Assembly (NCBI RefSeq): GCF_018860245.1
Contig: NZ_JAHKPD010000023.1
Coordinates: 27,385-91,384 of the forward strand
Reading direction: 5' to 3'
From: Pseudotamlana agarivorans
GTDB lineage: Bacteria; Bacteroidota; Bacteroidia; Flavobacteriales; Flavobacteriaceae
Length of the DNA stretch: 64,000 bases
The stretch's first letter is position 1. Every line of letters begins with the position of its first letter. A model generated the notes under the pieces. The model searched no databases. It had not been told where the DNA came from and saw nothing but the letters and a program-made list of their open reading frames with translations. This document shows positions 45,595 through 54,545 of this stretch, piece after piece. The translations under genes and the position numbers were made by a program.

Positions 45595-47250
45595 ATGAGG
45601 AAGTTAATTATTGTTTTAAGTGTAGTGTTTATGGGATGTCAAAACAAATCAGAATCAACAGCGAAGGAAGTTATTGATATTCCATTTTCATGGGATGCCG
45701 CTACTGTTTATTTTATGTTAACCGATAGGTTCAATAACGCCGATACTTCCAATGATATTAATTTCAACAGAACTGATGAAGCTGGCGTTTTAAGAGGATT
45801 TGAAGGTGGAGACCTTAAAGGTGTGATTGAAAAAGTAGCGTCTGGTTACTTTACAGATTTAGGTGTTAATGCCATTTGGATGACACCAATTGTTGAGCAA
45901 ATTCATGGCGGTACCGATGAAGGTACTGGCGTATCTTATGGCTTTCATGGTTATTGGACTAAAGATTGGACCAACCTAGATCCTAACTTCGGGACAAAAG
46001 CAGACTTGAAAAAACTGGTTGAGGTTGCTCACAGCAAAGGAATTCGTATTGTATTAGATGCTGTTATAAACCACACAGGGCCTGTAACCGAAAAAGACCC
46101 CGTATGGCCAGACGATTGGGTAAGAACAGGACCTGCTTGCGACTACAAAAATTATGGCCATACCGTACATTGTACTTTGGTGGAAAATCTACCAGATATA
46201 AAAACGGAAAGTAATGAGCTTGTAGAGCTTCCAATACAATTGGTTGAAAAATGGAAAGCAGAAGGCCGTTACGAACAAGAAATCACAGAATTAGATGCTT
46301 TCTTTAAGCGTACAAAATACCCAAGAGCACCGCGGTTTTATATCATGAAATGGCTTTCCGACTATATTACCGAATTCGGAATTGATGGTTACCGCGTCGA
46401 TACTGTAAAACATACCGAGCCTTATGTGTGGCAAGAGTTTAGAGAAGTAGTCAATGCTGCTTTTACCGAGTTTAAATCAAATAACCCTGAAAAGGTTTTA
46501 GACGATAATGACTTTTACCTAGTTGGGGAAGTTTATAATTATGCCATAAGCCACGAGAAAGCTTTCGATTTTGGAGATAAAAAAGTAAATTATTTTGATA
46601 AAGCTTTCAATCAACTCATAAATTTCGAATTTAAGTGGAATGCACAGCAATTGGATTTGGAAAGTATGTTTTCTAAATATGATAGCATACTTCATGGTAA
46701 TTTAAAAGGTTATAGTGTTTTGAATTATTTGAGTTCTCATGACGACGGACAACCATTCGATCCCATGCGTAAAAAACCTTATGAGACAGCTACCAAATTA
46801 TTATTGTCTCAAGGTGCCTCTCAAATATATTACGGCGATGAATCAGCAAGAATACTACATGTCGAAGGTGCTGTTGGAGATGCCAACCTACGTTCGTTTA
46901 TGAACTGGGAGGCTATTAACACAAACACAGAAACACAGTTGGTTTTAAAACATTGGCAAAAATTAGGTCAATTTCGAGTAAAGCATCCTGCTATTGGAGC
47001 AGGGCGCCATCAAATGATATCTAAGCTACCTTACGTGTTTTCTCGAAGCTACAATAAGAATAACTTTAAAGATGTCGTTGTTGTTGGTTTAAATCTAGAT
47101 AAAGGGCTTAAGTCTGTTTCTGTTTCAGAAGTTTTTAAGGAAGGTACAAAAATTAGAGATGCTTATTCTGGAGTAGAATCCATAGTGAAAAACGGGCAGG
47201 TTGAGATTGATTCAGGTTTTGATATCCTGCTTCTGGAAGAAAGCTATTAA
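45595..47250 (+). CDS. GH13 periplasmic alpha-amylase lipoprotein
   Basis: 551 residues. A short lipoprotein signal ends VVFMGC and QNKSES follows, again without an export signal. The GH13 barrel begins about residue 35 (ATVYFMLTDRFNNAD). The triad is D269 (GYRVDTVKHTE), E312 (LVGEVYNY) and D383 (SSHDDGQP). The motif VLDAVINHTGPVT and a long insertion with two cysteines (about 180-195) resemble MalS-type periplasmic amylases. Last gene of the plus arm. A 15-codon ORF starts on its stop codon (TAATG at 47248-47252) but is too short to judge. Confidence 0.91.
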   Translation: MRKLIIVLSVVFMGCQNKSESTAKEVIDIPFSWDAATVYFMLTDRFNNADTSNDINFNRTDEAGVLRGFEGGDLKGVIEKVASGYFTDLGVNAIWMTPIVEQIHGGTDEGTGVSYGFHGYWTKDWTNLDPNFGTKADLKKLVEVAHSKGIRIVLDAVINHTGPVTEKDPVWPDDWVRTGPACDYKNYGHTVHCTLVENLPDIKTESNELVELPIQLVEKWKAEGRYEQEITELDAFFKRTKYPRAPRFYIMKWLSDYITEFGIDGYRVDTVKHTEPYVWQEFREVVNAAFTEFKSNNPEKVLDDNDFYLVGEVYNYAISHEKAFDFGDKKVNYFDKAFNQLINFEFKWNAQQLDLESMFSKYDSILHGNLKGYSVLNYLSSHDDGQPFDPMRKKPYETATKLLLSQGASQIYYGDESARILHVEGAVGDANLRSFMNWEAINTNTETQLVLKHWQKLGQFRVKHPAIGAGRHQMISKLPYVFSRSYNKNNFKDVVVVGLNLDKGLKSVSVSEVFKEGTKIRDAYSGVESIVKNGQVEIDSGFDILLLEESY

Positions 47251-47585
47251 TGTCTTTTGCTGAATTTGTTAAAGCAGGCGATAAGGAATTAAAATAAGTT
47301 TCCTTAAAAAATTAACATTTGGATTGCGTAATCTTAAGAGAATTGTAAAGTTTAGATGTAATGCTGTTAAACAAATCTAAATTATTTAACTATAAGCAAG
47401 AAAATCATTCTCTTTGTAGTGTAATTAGTTAAAACAAGTACAATCAAAAAGTACCTCCTAAAATTACTTTTTGATCTTAAAATATATTGGTTTAAAAATT
47501 ATGTTTAGTATAGTTAGTTTGTTAATAAAAAAGCCGGAGTAGTTTACCGGCTTTTTTTATGCAATAATATGTCGTGTGAAATCTG
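47251..47585 (+). other. Gene-free spacer with hairpin and bidirectional terminator
   Basis: It contains a perfect 11-base inverted repeat, ATCAAAAAGTA/TACTTTTTGAT (47443-47475), and the terminator at 47527-47558. The only ORF is a 15-codon one at 47250-47297, overlapping the GH13 stop; I cannot show that it is real. The rest is AT-rich without visible signals. Confidence 0.6.
47527..47558. terminator. Bidirectional terminator between the glucan locus and lysS
   Basis: AAAAAAGCCGG pairs with CCGGCTTTTTT around a 9-base loop. It serves the plus arm of the locus and the minus-strand lysS. Confidence 0.9.
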
Positions 47586-49280
47586 TTAAGCGATAACTGC
47601 TACAAACAAACCATCATCGGTTTTTTCAACTTTAGCCAGATTGTGTTTCGTTAACTCTTTAATCGTTTTATCCCATTTTTTATTAGATAAACCAGATTGT
47701 GTTTTTAAGTCCGTTAAAGCTAATTTTTCAGCCTTCTTTAACAGGTCTAAAACCGCTTTACCTTCATCACTTAAAGGTACAGCTTTTTTCTCTGGACGCA
47801 TTTGCGGGAAGAATAATACCTCTTGAATTGATTGGTTGTTTGTTAAAAACATAATTAATCGATCCATGCCAATACCCATTCCAGATGTAGGAGGCATACC
47901 GTATTCTAAAGCACGTAAGAAATCATGATCGATAAACTCTGTTGCTTCATCATCACCTTTGGCAGCCAGTTTTAATTGATGCTCAAAACGCTCACGTTGA
48001 TCTATGGGGTCGTTTAACTCAGAATAAGCATTCGCTATTTCTTTACCACAAACCATAAGTTCAAAACGTTCTGTTAATTCAGGGTTGTCTCGGTGTTCTT
48101 TACACAGCGGACTCATTTCTTTTGGATAGTCGGTAATAAAAGTTGGCTGGATGTAGTTGCCTTCACATTTTTCACCAAAAATTTCATCAATCAATTTACC
48201 TTTCCCCATCGTTTCATCAACTTCAACACCTAGGTCTTTGGCTGCTTGTCTAATTTCATCTTCCGTTTTACCAGTAATATCAAAACCTGTAAACTCCTTA
48301 ATAGAATCGGCCATTGTTACTCTAGCGTACGGCGCTTTAAAGTTAATTTCATGTTCGCCAAATTTCGCTACAGTCGATTCGTTTACTACCATAGCACAGT
48401 ATTCTAATAAACGCTCACAGAAATCCATCATCCAGTTGTAGTCTTTATAAGCTACATAAATTTCCATGGCTGTGAATTCTGGATTATGTGTGCGGTCCAT
48501 ACCCTCGTTTCTAAAGTTTTTAGAAAATTCGTAAACCCCATCAAAACCACCAACAATAAGCCTTTTTAAATAAAGCTCATTGGCAATTCGCATGTATAAA
48601 GGAATATCTAAACTATTGTGGTGTGTTACAAACGGACGCGCCGCAGCTCCACCAGGAATAGGTTGTAAAACAGGCGTTTCAACTTCAAAATAACCCGAGT
48701 TATTAAAAAATGACCGCATCGCATTAAACAATTTGGTACGCTTTATAAAAACGTCTTTAACATGCGGATTTACTACTAAATCTGCATAACGTTGTCTGTA
48801 ACGGTGTTCAGGATCTGTAAAAGCATCGAAAACAACGCCATCTTTTTCTTTAGGTAATGGTAATGGTTTTAAAGCCTTACTTAAAAGTGTAAAGTCTTTA
48901 ACTCTAACCGATTTTTCTCCAACCTTGGTCGTGAATAATTCACCTTCAATTCCAACAAAATCGCCAAAATCTAAAAGTTTTTTAAAAACCTCGTTGTATT
49001 TTACTTTGTCGTCACCCGGACAAATTTCATCTCTATTAAAATAAACCTGTATTTTACCTTCGGCATCTTGTAATTGGGCGAAACTGGCTTTTCCTTGTAC
49101 CTTTATTAGCATTAATCGTCCAGCGATTACAACTTCTTTGCCTTCCTCAAAGTCATTTTTAACTTCTCTAGATGTGTGGTTTACAGGGTATAAATCTGCA
49201 GGATATGGGTTAATTCCTAATTCGCGTAATTTTGCTAATTTTTCTCTTCTTACAAGCTCTTGTTCAGATAATTGTGACAT
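47586..49280 (-). CDS. lysS: Lysine--tRNA ligase (class II)
   Basis: 564 residues. An N-terminal OB-fold anticodon-binding domain (about 55-160, [23 protein letters not shown]) precedes the class II core. Motif 2 is [23 protein letters not shown] (given here by its core [14 protein letters not shown]) and motif 3 is [13 protein letters not shown]. An extra C-terminal tail (about 500-564, [22 protein letters not shown]) looks like a small helical or winged-helix domain; it makes the protein longer than E. coli LysS (505) and is usual in Bacteroidota. Monocistronic, with a -7 element upstream. Confidence 0.97.
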   Translation of the reverse strand: MSQLSEQELVRREKLAKLRELGINPYPADLYPVNHTSREVKNDFEEGKEVVIAGRLMLIKVQGKASFAQLQDAEGKIQVYFNRDEICPGDDKVKYNEVFKKLLDFGDFVGIEGELFTTKVGEKSVRVKDFTLLSKALKPLPLPKEKDGVVFDAFTDPEHRYRQRYADLVVNPHVKDVFIKRTKLFNAMRSFFNNSGYFEVETPVLQPIPGGAAARPFVTHHNSLDIPLYMRIANELYLKRLIVGGFDGVYEFSKNFRNEGMDRTHNPEFTAMEIYVAYKDYNWMMDFCERLLEYCAMVVNESTVAKFGEHEINFKAPYARVTMADSIKEFTGFDITGKTEDEIRQAAKDLGVEVDETMGKGKLIDEIFGEKCEGNYIQPTFITDYPKEMSPLCKEHRDNPELTERFELMVCGKEIANAYSELNDPIDQRERFEHQLKLAAKGDDEATEFIDHDFLRALEYGMPPTSGMGIGMDRLIMFLTNNQSIQEVLFFPQMRPEKKAVPLSDEGKAVLDLLKKAEKLALTDLKTQSGLSNKKWDKTIKELTKHNLAKVEKTDDGLFVAVIA

Positions 49281-49313
49281 ACTCTAAATACGGTGTGAAA
49301 ATTTTTAAGAAGC

Positions 49314-49321
49314 AAAGATAA
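49314..49321 (-). promoter_or_regulatory. -7 element of lysS
   Basis: The minus strand reads TATCTTTG, a full TANNTTTG match, 34 bases upstream of the ATG. No -33 TTTG stands at the expected distance. Confidence 0.5.
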
Positions 49322-49362
49322 TCAATTGATTTCCTTTTTTTAACTAATGATTTACGAATTTT

Positions 49363-49487
49363 TAGGGCGTTCCCACATCCTTCCACTGCGCTCAGGACAT
49401 GGTCGGGCTATCCGTTGCAATCTTTTTGTTCGTGCCTCTCAAAAAGGATTTCCACTGCTATCCCTAACGCAGCGTGCCGAACGTTAA
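49363..49487. repeat. Structured dispersed-type repeat
   Basis: A GC-richer island bounded by CGTTC (49368) and GAACG (49479) contains a hairpin CTTTTTG/CAAAAAG (49422-49446) and two direct copies each of TCCACTGC and CTATCC. The pattern resembles a widespread noncoding repeat of Bacteroidota that I recognise by eye but cannot name. Confidence 0.55.
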
Positions 49488-49654
49488 ATTAAATACCTTG
49501 TAACATTTCATGTTTGTTTGCGTCTTACTTTTTGGAGACAGGAGATAGGAGTGAAAAATTAAAAATTAATAATGAAAAGTTAAAAGTGAAAAATGTTGAG
49601 GGTATTAGAAGTTTCCGAAAGGTTACACGAATAAACGAATCAACAATAAAGTAG

Positions 49655-49725
49655 AGATTCTTCAGTCGCGCCTCCTTCTGAATGACAAAATTAGTAGTGT
49701 GTCATTCCGACGTTAGGAGGAATCT
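49655..49725. repeat. Palindromic intergenic repeat
   Basis: Three nested inverted segments are present: AGATTC/GAATCT at the ends, CCTCC/GGAGG, and GAATGAC/GTCATTC around the centre. The element resembles the one at 39488-39571 in using GAATGAC/GTCATTC-like arms. Confidence 0.6.
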
Positions 49726-49778
49726 TTTAACAGTTTCGATTACACGAATAAACTAATAGTCAACAGTCAAAAATCATC

Positions 49779-49827
49779 AACCAATAACCAATAACCAATA
49801 ACCAAAAACCAATAACCAAAAACCAAA
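49779..49827. repeat. Heptanucleotide tandem array (AACCAAW x7)
   Basis: Seven contiguous 7-base units, AACCAAT or AACCAAA, end 5 bases before the yqaE start codon. The array therefore occupies its leader or promoter region. Confidence 0.95.
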
Positions 49828-49832
49828 TAAAA

Positions 49833-49997
49833 ATGTCATTCTGGAGAGTTTTATTATCTATTATTTGTCCGCCACTAGCCGTTATAGGTAAGGGGTGTGG
49901 CTCAGTATTAATCGTTTTTTTATTGTGGCTTTGCGGTTGGGTGCCAGGCGTGATTGCTGCTTTAGTGATTCTAAATAATCCGAAATACGCCAATTAA
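49833..49997 (+). CDS. yqaE: YqaE/Pmp3 family membrane protein
   Basis: 54 residues. The protein reads MSFWRVLLSIICPPLAVIGK, then GCGSVLIVFLLWLCGWVPGV and IAALVILNNPKYAN. This is the UPF0057/Pmp3 proteolipid fold of two membrane helices, with the ICPPLAV signature in helix 1 and the GWVPGVIAAL signature in helix 2. Family members are small stress-related membrane proteins that affect membrane potential or salt tolerance in yeast and plants. A heptamer array sits just upstream and a terminator just downstream. Confidence 0.92.
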   Translation: MSFWRVLLSIICPPLAVIGKGCGSVLIVFLLWLCGWVPGVIAALVILNNPKYAN

Positions 49998-50003
49998 CGG
50001 CAT

Positions 50004-50036
50004 AAAAAAAGCCTGAACAATAATTCAGGCCTTTTT
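50004..50036. terminator. Bidirectional terminator after yqaE
   Basis: GCCTGAA / TTCAGGC with flanking A and T runs lies between yqaE and the convergent TapB-like gene. Confidence 0.9.
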
Positions 50037-50054
50037 ATTGATTATAGAAAAAGC

Positions 50055-50756
50055 TTACTTTTTAAAAGAGGTTAAAACATCTCTTCCTTGTAATTTTCCT
50101 TTTTTATTATAAGTTTCTTGCTTCACAACACCCACGCCTTTTGATAGCCAAATTTTAGAATTTGTATGTTTTGATACTAACATTTTTATATCTGTTTTTT
50201 GGGTCATCACAACACAATCAAAAGTTCCTGCAGGAGTTGTGACAGATTCTTCGCCAATCACTTTCCTTTCAGAAGTTTCAACATGACAGTTAATGGTCGT
50301 TGAAGGCGCGATTATATCTAAATTCAATTCTGAATCAGGTAAAGTTTGACCAACTTTTAAATCGTTAGGCACAATCACATCTGTTCCAGACATTTCCATC
50401 TTAATATCTGGATTAGTCATATTTGCTGCAATCTGTTCGCTAATTATCTGGTTCAAGTCCATCGCAATACCGTTGGCTTCACATTTTACGGTATAAGAAG
50501 CATTAATTTTTTCTTCACCATCACTAGAAGTTTGCACGGTGTGCACAGTTGCCGTACTAGAAGTCGTGGCGGTCACTTCGTTTTTAGTAATCCAATCCAC
50601 TTTTCCTTTTTTATCGTAATGTGTGAGTTCATACACAGTGCCCTTATCTAACGGGTAGTAATCACTGCTGCAAGAGCTTTGTGCTTGCGTTGTAAATGAA
50701 GCAAAAAGCCCCATAAAAAAGAATAATACACCTATGTTTTTAACAGTGTTTTTCAT
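50055..50756 (-). CDS. TapB-like (DUF3108-related) exported protein
   Basis: 233 residues. A signal peptide ends TTQAQ. The mature protein opens SDYYPLDKGTVYELTHYDKKGKVDW, followed by KNEV-type beta strands and TPAGTFDCVVMTQKTDIKM. This is the pattern of TapB and DUF3108-like proteins of Bacteroidota, a beta-rich envelope fold of unknown function. There are three cysteines in the mature region. It is a single gene convergent with yqaE; the upstream 240 bases belong to the lipB promoter region. Confidence 0.78.
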   Translation of the reverse strand: MKNTVKNIGVLFFFMGLFASFTTQAQSSCSSDYYPLDKGTVYELTHYDKKGKVDWITKNEVTATTSSTATVHTVQTSSDGEEKINASYTVKCEANGIAMDLNQIISEQIAANMTNPDIKMEMSGTDVIVPNDLKVGQTLPDSELNLDIIAPSTTINCHVETSERKVIGEESVTTPAGTFDCVVMTQKTDIKMLVSKHTNSKIWLSKGVGVVKQETYNKKGKLQGRDVLTSFKK

Positions 50757-50876
50757 GACTTAGAATTTTAATGACACTCAAAGTTACTAATTATAAGAAT
50801 AGACTTAACTGACTTTTGACAGTTTTTTCCCAAGTGCTAACACTTAAAGGGCTCTGTTTTATTGGTTTTTAATAAT

Positions 50877-50884
50877 TACCTTTG
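50877..50884 (+). promoter_or_regulatory. -7 element of lipB
   Basis: TACCTTTG matches TANNTTTG. It overlaps the left arm of an inverted repeat, CCTTTGC (50879) / GCAAAGG (50910), which could be an operator. Confidence 0.45.
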
Positions 50885-50895
50885 CAAACCACAGA

Positions 50896-50935
50896 ACGGA
50901 GTGGCCTAGGCAAAGGGCAGATGCTGCTAAACCGT
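50896..50935 (+). ncRNA. Possible structured 5' leader of lipB
   Basis: A short closing stem ACGG/CCGT encloses GCAG/CTGC and a GCCTAGGC palindrome in the otherwise AT-rich leader. The local GC content is clearly above its surroundings. It is a candidate cis-regulatory RNA that I cannot assign to any known riboswitch class. Confidence 0.3.
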
Positions 50936-50995
50936 AGTTTGTTTTTCAGATTTAACAAGCGCATCAAACATTGAATCACAATCATAAAGAAGCTG

Positions 50996-51694
50996 GTGAA
51001 TAAAGTAGTTGAAATACAAGAATTAGGTCAAAAAGACTATAAGGCGACTTGGGATTACCAGGAAACCATTTTTAAAAGTATTGTAGACCTTAAAATTAAA
51101 AATAGAAGAGAAAATACAACACTTGCTACACCAAATTATTTACTATTTGTTGAGCATCCTCACGTTTATACTTTAGGTAAAAGTGGTGATATGTCTAATT
51201 TATTATTAGATGAACAACAGCTTACCGCTAAAGGAGCCACATTTTATAAAATAAATAGGGGTGGAGATATTACCTATCATGGTCCCGGACAAATAGTGGG
51301 TTACCCTATTTTAGATTTAGAAAACTTCTTTACCGATATTCATAAATACCTACGCCTACTGGAAGAAATGATCATTCTAACCTTAGCTGAATACGGATTA
51401 AAATCAGAAAGAAGTCCTGGCGAAACCGGCGTCTGGTTAGATGTAGGAACTCCATTTGCTAGAAAAATTTGCGCCATGGGAGTTCGCGCAAGCCGTTGGG
51501 TGACCATGCATGGATTTGCATTAAATGTGAATGCCGATTTGGGGTATTTTGATAATATTATTCCATGCGGTATACGAGGTAAAGCCGTAACGACATTGAA
51601 TGTAGAATTAGGTATGAAACATGTAGATGAAGCCCAAGTAAAAGAAAAGCTGCTAAAACATTTTAAAGCCCTTTTTGAAGCCGAATACATTTAG
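50996..51694 (+). CDS. lipB: Lipoyl(octanoyl) transferase
   Basis: 232 residues. It transfers octanoyl groups from acyl-carrier protein to lipoyl domains of 2-oxoacid dehydrogenases. The catalytic pair is K157 (ARKICAMG) and C191 (IIPCGI). Other family blocks are YTLGKSGDMSNLL and GGDITYHGPGQIVGYP. The start is a GTG at 50996; no ATG lies before the conserved region. lipA is not in the window. The leader is long (about 100 bases) and possibly structured. Confidence 0.96.
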   Translation: MNKVVEIQELGQKDYKATWDYQETIFKSIVDLKIKNRRENTTLATPNYLLFVEHPHVYTLGKSGDMSNLLLDEQQLTAKGATFYKINRGGDITYHGPGQIVGYPILDLENFFTDIHKYLRLLEEMIILTLAEYGLKSERSPGETGVWLDVGTPFARKICAMGVRASRWVTMHGFALNVNADLGYFDNIIPCGIRGKAVTTLNVELGMKHVDEAQVKEKLLKHFKALFEAEYI

Positions 51695-51765
51695 CAAAAA
51701 ACGAGTAACCATACATTTTCATTGTATGCTACTTAATTTCCTGCCAAGATATTAATACCTAACGA

Positions 51766-51852
51766 CTTAACTCCTCCTCAACTCCTTAACTCCTTCAACT
51801 ACTTAACTACTTCAACTACTTCAACTCCTTAACTCCTTAACTACTTAACTCC
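51766..51852. repeat. Degenerate 8-9 base tandem array overlapping a gene end
   Basis: About ten units of the type AACTCCTT or AACTACTTC run through the lipB/symporter spacer and cover the stop codon and last few codons of the minus-strand symporter gene (stop at 51837). Confidence 0.9.
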
Positions 51853-52808
51853 TGATCACCCCTCCCCAACCTACTAGCAACTATACTAATTATAAAGATT
51901 TGCATGGCGTGAAAGAGCATGAGTGGTAACAGAATTAAACCCACAGGAAAAGTCGCAGGAAATAATATTTCGGCGAAAACAGTTCCGTGAACTAGCGATT
52001 TTTTCGTGCCACAGAATTTCGCAGTAATTTGATCTTCCTTGGAGAAATTCAGTGCTTTCGCAACAGAACCAATAATCAAAAAAACACTATAAAACAGAAG
52101 AATAAGAAATGCAGCAATGATTAATAGGTCAACAAAGTTTATAGTACTGAAAATATCACCTTCAAAGGAGTGCGCAAAACTTTTATAGATAATTAAAAGG
52201 ATAACTAATTTATCAAAAGTAGTTAATTGGCTTTTATATTTTAAAGTGAAATTTTTTCCGAAGCGCTGTAAAAGCACACCCAAGGTAACAGGAACTAATA
52301 TTTTGATAATTAGGTTACCATAAATTGTGGATAAATCAAAATCGGTCGTGCTCTGTGGAATAAAAAGCTCCATCCATAACGGTGTGATTACAATTCCGAT
52401 AAGGCCAGAAATACTAGCATTAAAAATAGCTGCAGGTACATTCCCTTTAGCGATCGATACCATAACAACAGATGAAGAAACTGTGGAGGGTAAAGCCGCA
52501 AGAAAAAGAAAGGATAACCAGAAACTTTCGCCTTCTTCAGTTGAAATAAAAGGTTTTGCCGCAAGAACAATTAAAGGGAAAAGTAAAAATGTAGAAGCTT
52601 GAACGATGACGTGCAGTTTCCAATTGTGTAAACCTGATTTAATTTTCTCCGGACTCAGTTTTAATCCGTAAAAGAAAAATATTAAGGAAACACCAATGGT
52701 GCCAATTAAATCTAATGGAACAGGGCTAGACTTACTTCCCCATTGCGGAAAGAAATAAGCCAATAGAATGGTTGCAATAATAGCTAATACAAACCTGTCA
52801 ATTTTCAT
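51837..52808 (-). CDS. Bile acid:sodium symporter family protein (SBF-like)
   Basis: 323 residues with about ten membrane helices. Family blocks are IGVSLIFFFYGLKLSPEKI (helix 2 region), LAALPSTVSSSVVMVSIAKGNVPAAIFNASISG (helices 4-5, given by position about 103-135) and ITAKFCGTKKSLVHGT near the C-terminus. This is the PF13593/YfeH-type subgroup of the BASS superfamily, whose substrates are mostly unknown. The last codons lie inside a tandem array, so the C-terminus (RGDQELSS) may vary between strains. Confidence 0.88.
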   Translation of the reverse strand: MKIDRFVLAIIATILLAYFFPQWGSKSSPVPLDLIGTIGVSLIFFFYGLKLSPEKIKSGLHNWKLHVIVQASTFLLFPLIVLAAKPFISTEEGESFWLSFLFLAALPSTVSSSVVMVSIAKGNVPAAIFNASISGLIGIVITPLWMELFIPQSTTDFDLSTIYGNLIIKILVPVTLGVLLQRFGKNFTLKYKSQLTTFDKLVILLIIYKSFAHSFEGDIFSTINFVDLLIIAAFLILLFYSVFLIIGSVAKALNFSKEDQITAKFCGTKKSLVHGTVFAEILFPATFPVGLILLPLMLFHAMQIFIISIVASRLGRGDQELSS

Positions 52809-52824
52809 AAGTGCTTGGTGTGAT

Positions 52825-52868
52825 AAAAGAAAAAACCATTTTCAATTTAAATCAAAAATGGTTCTTTT
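52825..52868 (-). terminator. Terminator after the acetate-transporter-like gene
   Basis: AACCATTTT / AAAATGGTT with a T-rich tail on the minus strand separates the two minus-strand carriers. Confidence 0.75.
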
Positions 52869-52891
52869 ATTCAAATAATTATAATTTTAAA

Positions 52892-53476
52892 CTAATTAAC
52901 TGGACCAATTGGTAGAACAACTTTCTTATATAATTCATTAATAACCTGCGCTACTCCTGTATAAATGGCAGACGAACCACAAATAATACCAACGTATCCA
53001 GCAATAAGCCCTATGGTCATATTATGAGTGTAATCGCCAAGTGCTAATAAAAAGAATAGAAGTGTTAAGGAGCCAAACACAAATTGAAGCGCACGACTAA
53101 TTTTAAAAGTACCAATAAATAAGGCCCCTGTGAAAATACCCCACATAACTAAATAGGAAACGAGAGAAGCGTTCTCGGGTGCGTTAGTAAGCCCTGTTTT
53201 TGGTAAAATTGCCAATGCAGCAAAGCTTAACCAGAAAAAACCATAAGATGTAAATGCCGTTGTAGCAAAGGTGTTTCCTTTTTTCCATTCCATGATACCA
53301 GCAATTACTTGAGCCAATCCACCATAAAATATCCCCATACCTAAGATCATTGAGTCCAGTTCAAAAAGACCTACATTATGCAAATTTAAGAGAACAGTTG
53401 TCATTCCGAAGCCTAATAACCCTAGAGGAGCCGGGTTTGCTGTGTTGTCTACTAATTGCGTTGTTTTATTTTCCAT
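52892..53476 (-). CDS. GPR1/FUN34/YaaH (SatP) family acetate transporter
   Basis: 194 residues with six predicted helices. The family signature [14 protein letters not shown] is near residue 14. Other blocks are [30 protein letters not shown] and [10 protein letters not shown]. Members import acetate or succinate with protons. The gene is independent of the downstream symporter, with its own terminator. Confidence 0.93.
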   Translation of the reverse strand: MENKTTQLVDNTANPAPLGLLGFGMTTVLLNLHNVGLFELDSMILGMGIFYGGLAQVIAGIMEWKKGNTFATTAFTSYGFFWLSFAALAILPKTGLTNAPENASLVSYLVMWGIFTGALFIGTFKISRALQFVFGSLTLLFFLLALGDYTHNMTIGLIAGYVGIICGSSAIYTGVAQVINELYKKVVLPIGPVN

Positions 53477-53751
53477 TGCATATGTTTTTTAAATGTGAAA
53501 ATTAGAATCGTTTTAACGTCAGATTTTTTTCACCCGGCAAATTTAGTGAATTTTGAGAGTTTAATATTTTTGAATATGTTAGAAGGAAGTTAAAATAATA
53601 ATTCGTTTCAAGTCTAAATTAATGGTTTGAAGGTGGTTATAAAATACTGTAAATATGTGAAATTGGTTTGCCAGTCGTCGAATTTTGAAGGTAAAAATCT
53701 ATCTGTTATCGTTTTTTTCGTACATTTAAAACGATACTAAAAACCACAAAT

Positions 53752-54519
53752 ATGAAAAAAACACTAGCTTTATTACTATTTATTCTTTTTCTACTCTTGG
53801 CTTGGTTTAGCTGGGGATGGTATAAAGATACCGTAGTATGTTGTGCGGAACCCGCACCAGTTGTTGAGTATGGTCCATTAATTTTTGATTGCTCCACAGG
53901 TGAAGTTATCACTAATGATTTATGGCCAGCAAAAAAACAAGAAATTCTTAACGCTAAGATTGAAGGTAAAAAATTACTTATAGTAGGGCCTTATTTTACT
54001 GGGGAAACAGAACAAGCCGGGCTTGAACGTGCAGAAAAAGTAAAATCGTTATTTACCGAATTATCAGCAGACGAAGTGGAAATAGACGCAAGAGCTGCCA
54101 GCGATTGTGAAATTACTAAAGTTAAAATGCTGCATGAGCTTAAATATAAATGGGTGACTAGAAATGATGATGTTATGGAGAATTTTGGCACCACCATGGT
54201 ATTTTATAAATACGATTCAGCAGAGGAAGTTTCTAGTGAAAGTGTATTGGCCTATTTTAATGAGTTAGCAACTTTTTTGAAAACATCTGGAGACCATATT
54301 TTATTAGTAGGACATACCGATAGTGATGGCGCAGCAGAATACAATGAAGATTTAGGTTTAAAACGTGCTAAAGAGTATAAAGCACACCTCATAGGTTTAG
54401 GTGTTGCCGAGGATAAAATTACGGTAGAGTCTAAAGGCGAAACCATGCCTTTAAAACCTAATGATTCCAAAGAAAATAAAAAACTTAACAGACGTGTAGA
54501 AATACACATTACCAAATAA
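53752..54519 (+). CDS. OmpA-family protein with N-terminal membrane anchor
   Basis: 255 residues. One membrane helix (about 4-24) is followed by VVCCAEP. A degenerate OmpA-like half is seen first (about 45-105, ILNAKIEGKKLLIVGPYFTGETEQAGLERAEKVKSLF). The full OmpA C-like domain (about 165-255) shows LLVGHTDSDGAAEYNEDLGLKRA and NRRVEIHITK, with the peptidoglycan-binding Asp and Arg. It is probably anchored to the inner or outer membrane and tethered to peptidoglycan. The HhH gene follows after 26 bases. Confidence 0.88.
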   Translation: MKKTLALLLFILFLLLAWFSWGWYKDTVVCCAEPAPVVEYGPLIFDCSTGEVITNDLWPAKKQEILNAKIEGKKLLIVGPYFTGETEQAGLERAEKVKSLFTELSADEVEIDARAASDCEITKVKMLHELKYKWVTRNDDVMENFGTTMVFYKYDSAEEVSSESVLAYFNELATFLKTSGDHILLVGHTDSDGAAEYNEDLGLKRAKEYKAHLIGLGVAEDKITVESKGETMPLKPNDSKENKKLNRRVEIHITK

Positions 54520-54545
54520 CATTTAACCAAAAAAAAAATATAATT

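Larger units (their letters stand above)
49281..49832. other. Repeat-rich spacer between lysS and yqaE
   Basis: No gene is supported in these 550 bases. They hold the lysS -7 element (49314-49321), a 125-base structured repeat (49363-49487), a low-complexity A/G-rich stretch (about 49555-49600), a palindromic element (49655-49725), and a heptamer array (49779-49827) ending 5 bases before the yqaE ATG. Confidence 0.7.

Noticed and set aside
49363..49487. Integron attC site
   Set aside because: CGTTC/GAACG ends are too short and the core consensus RYYYAAC/GTTRRRY pair is not convincing; no integrase or cassettes are nearby.
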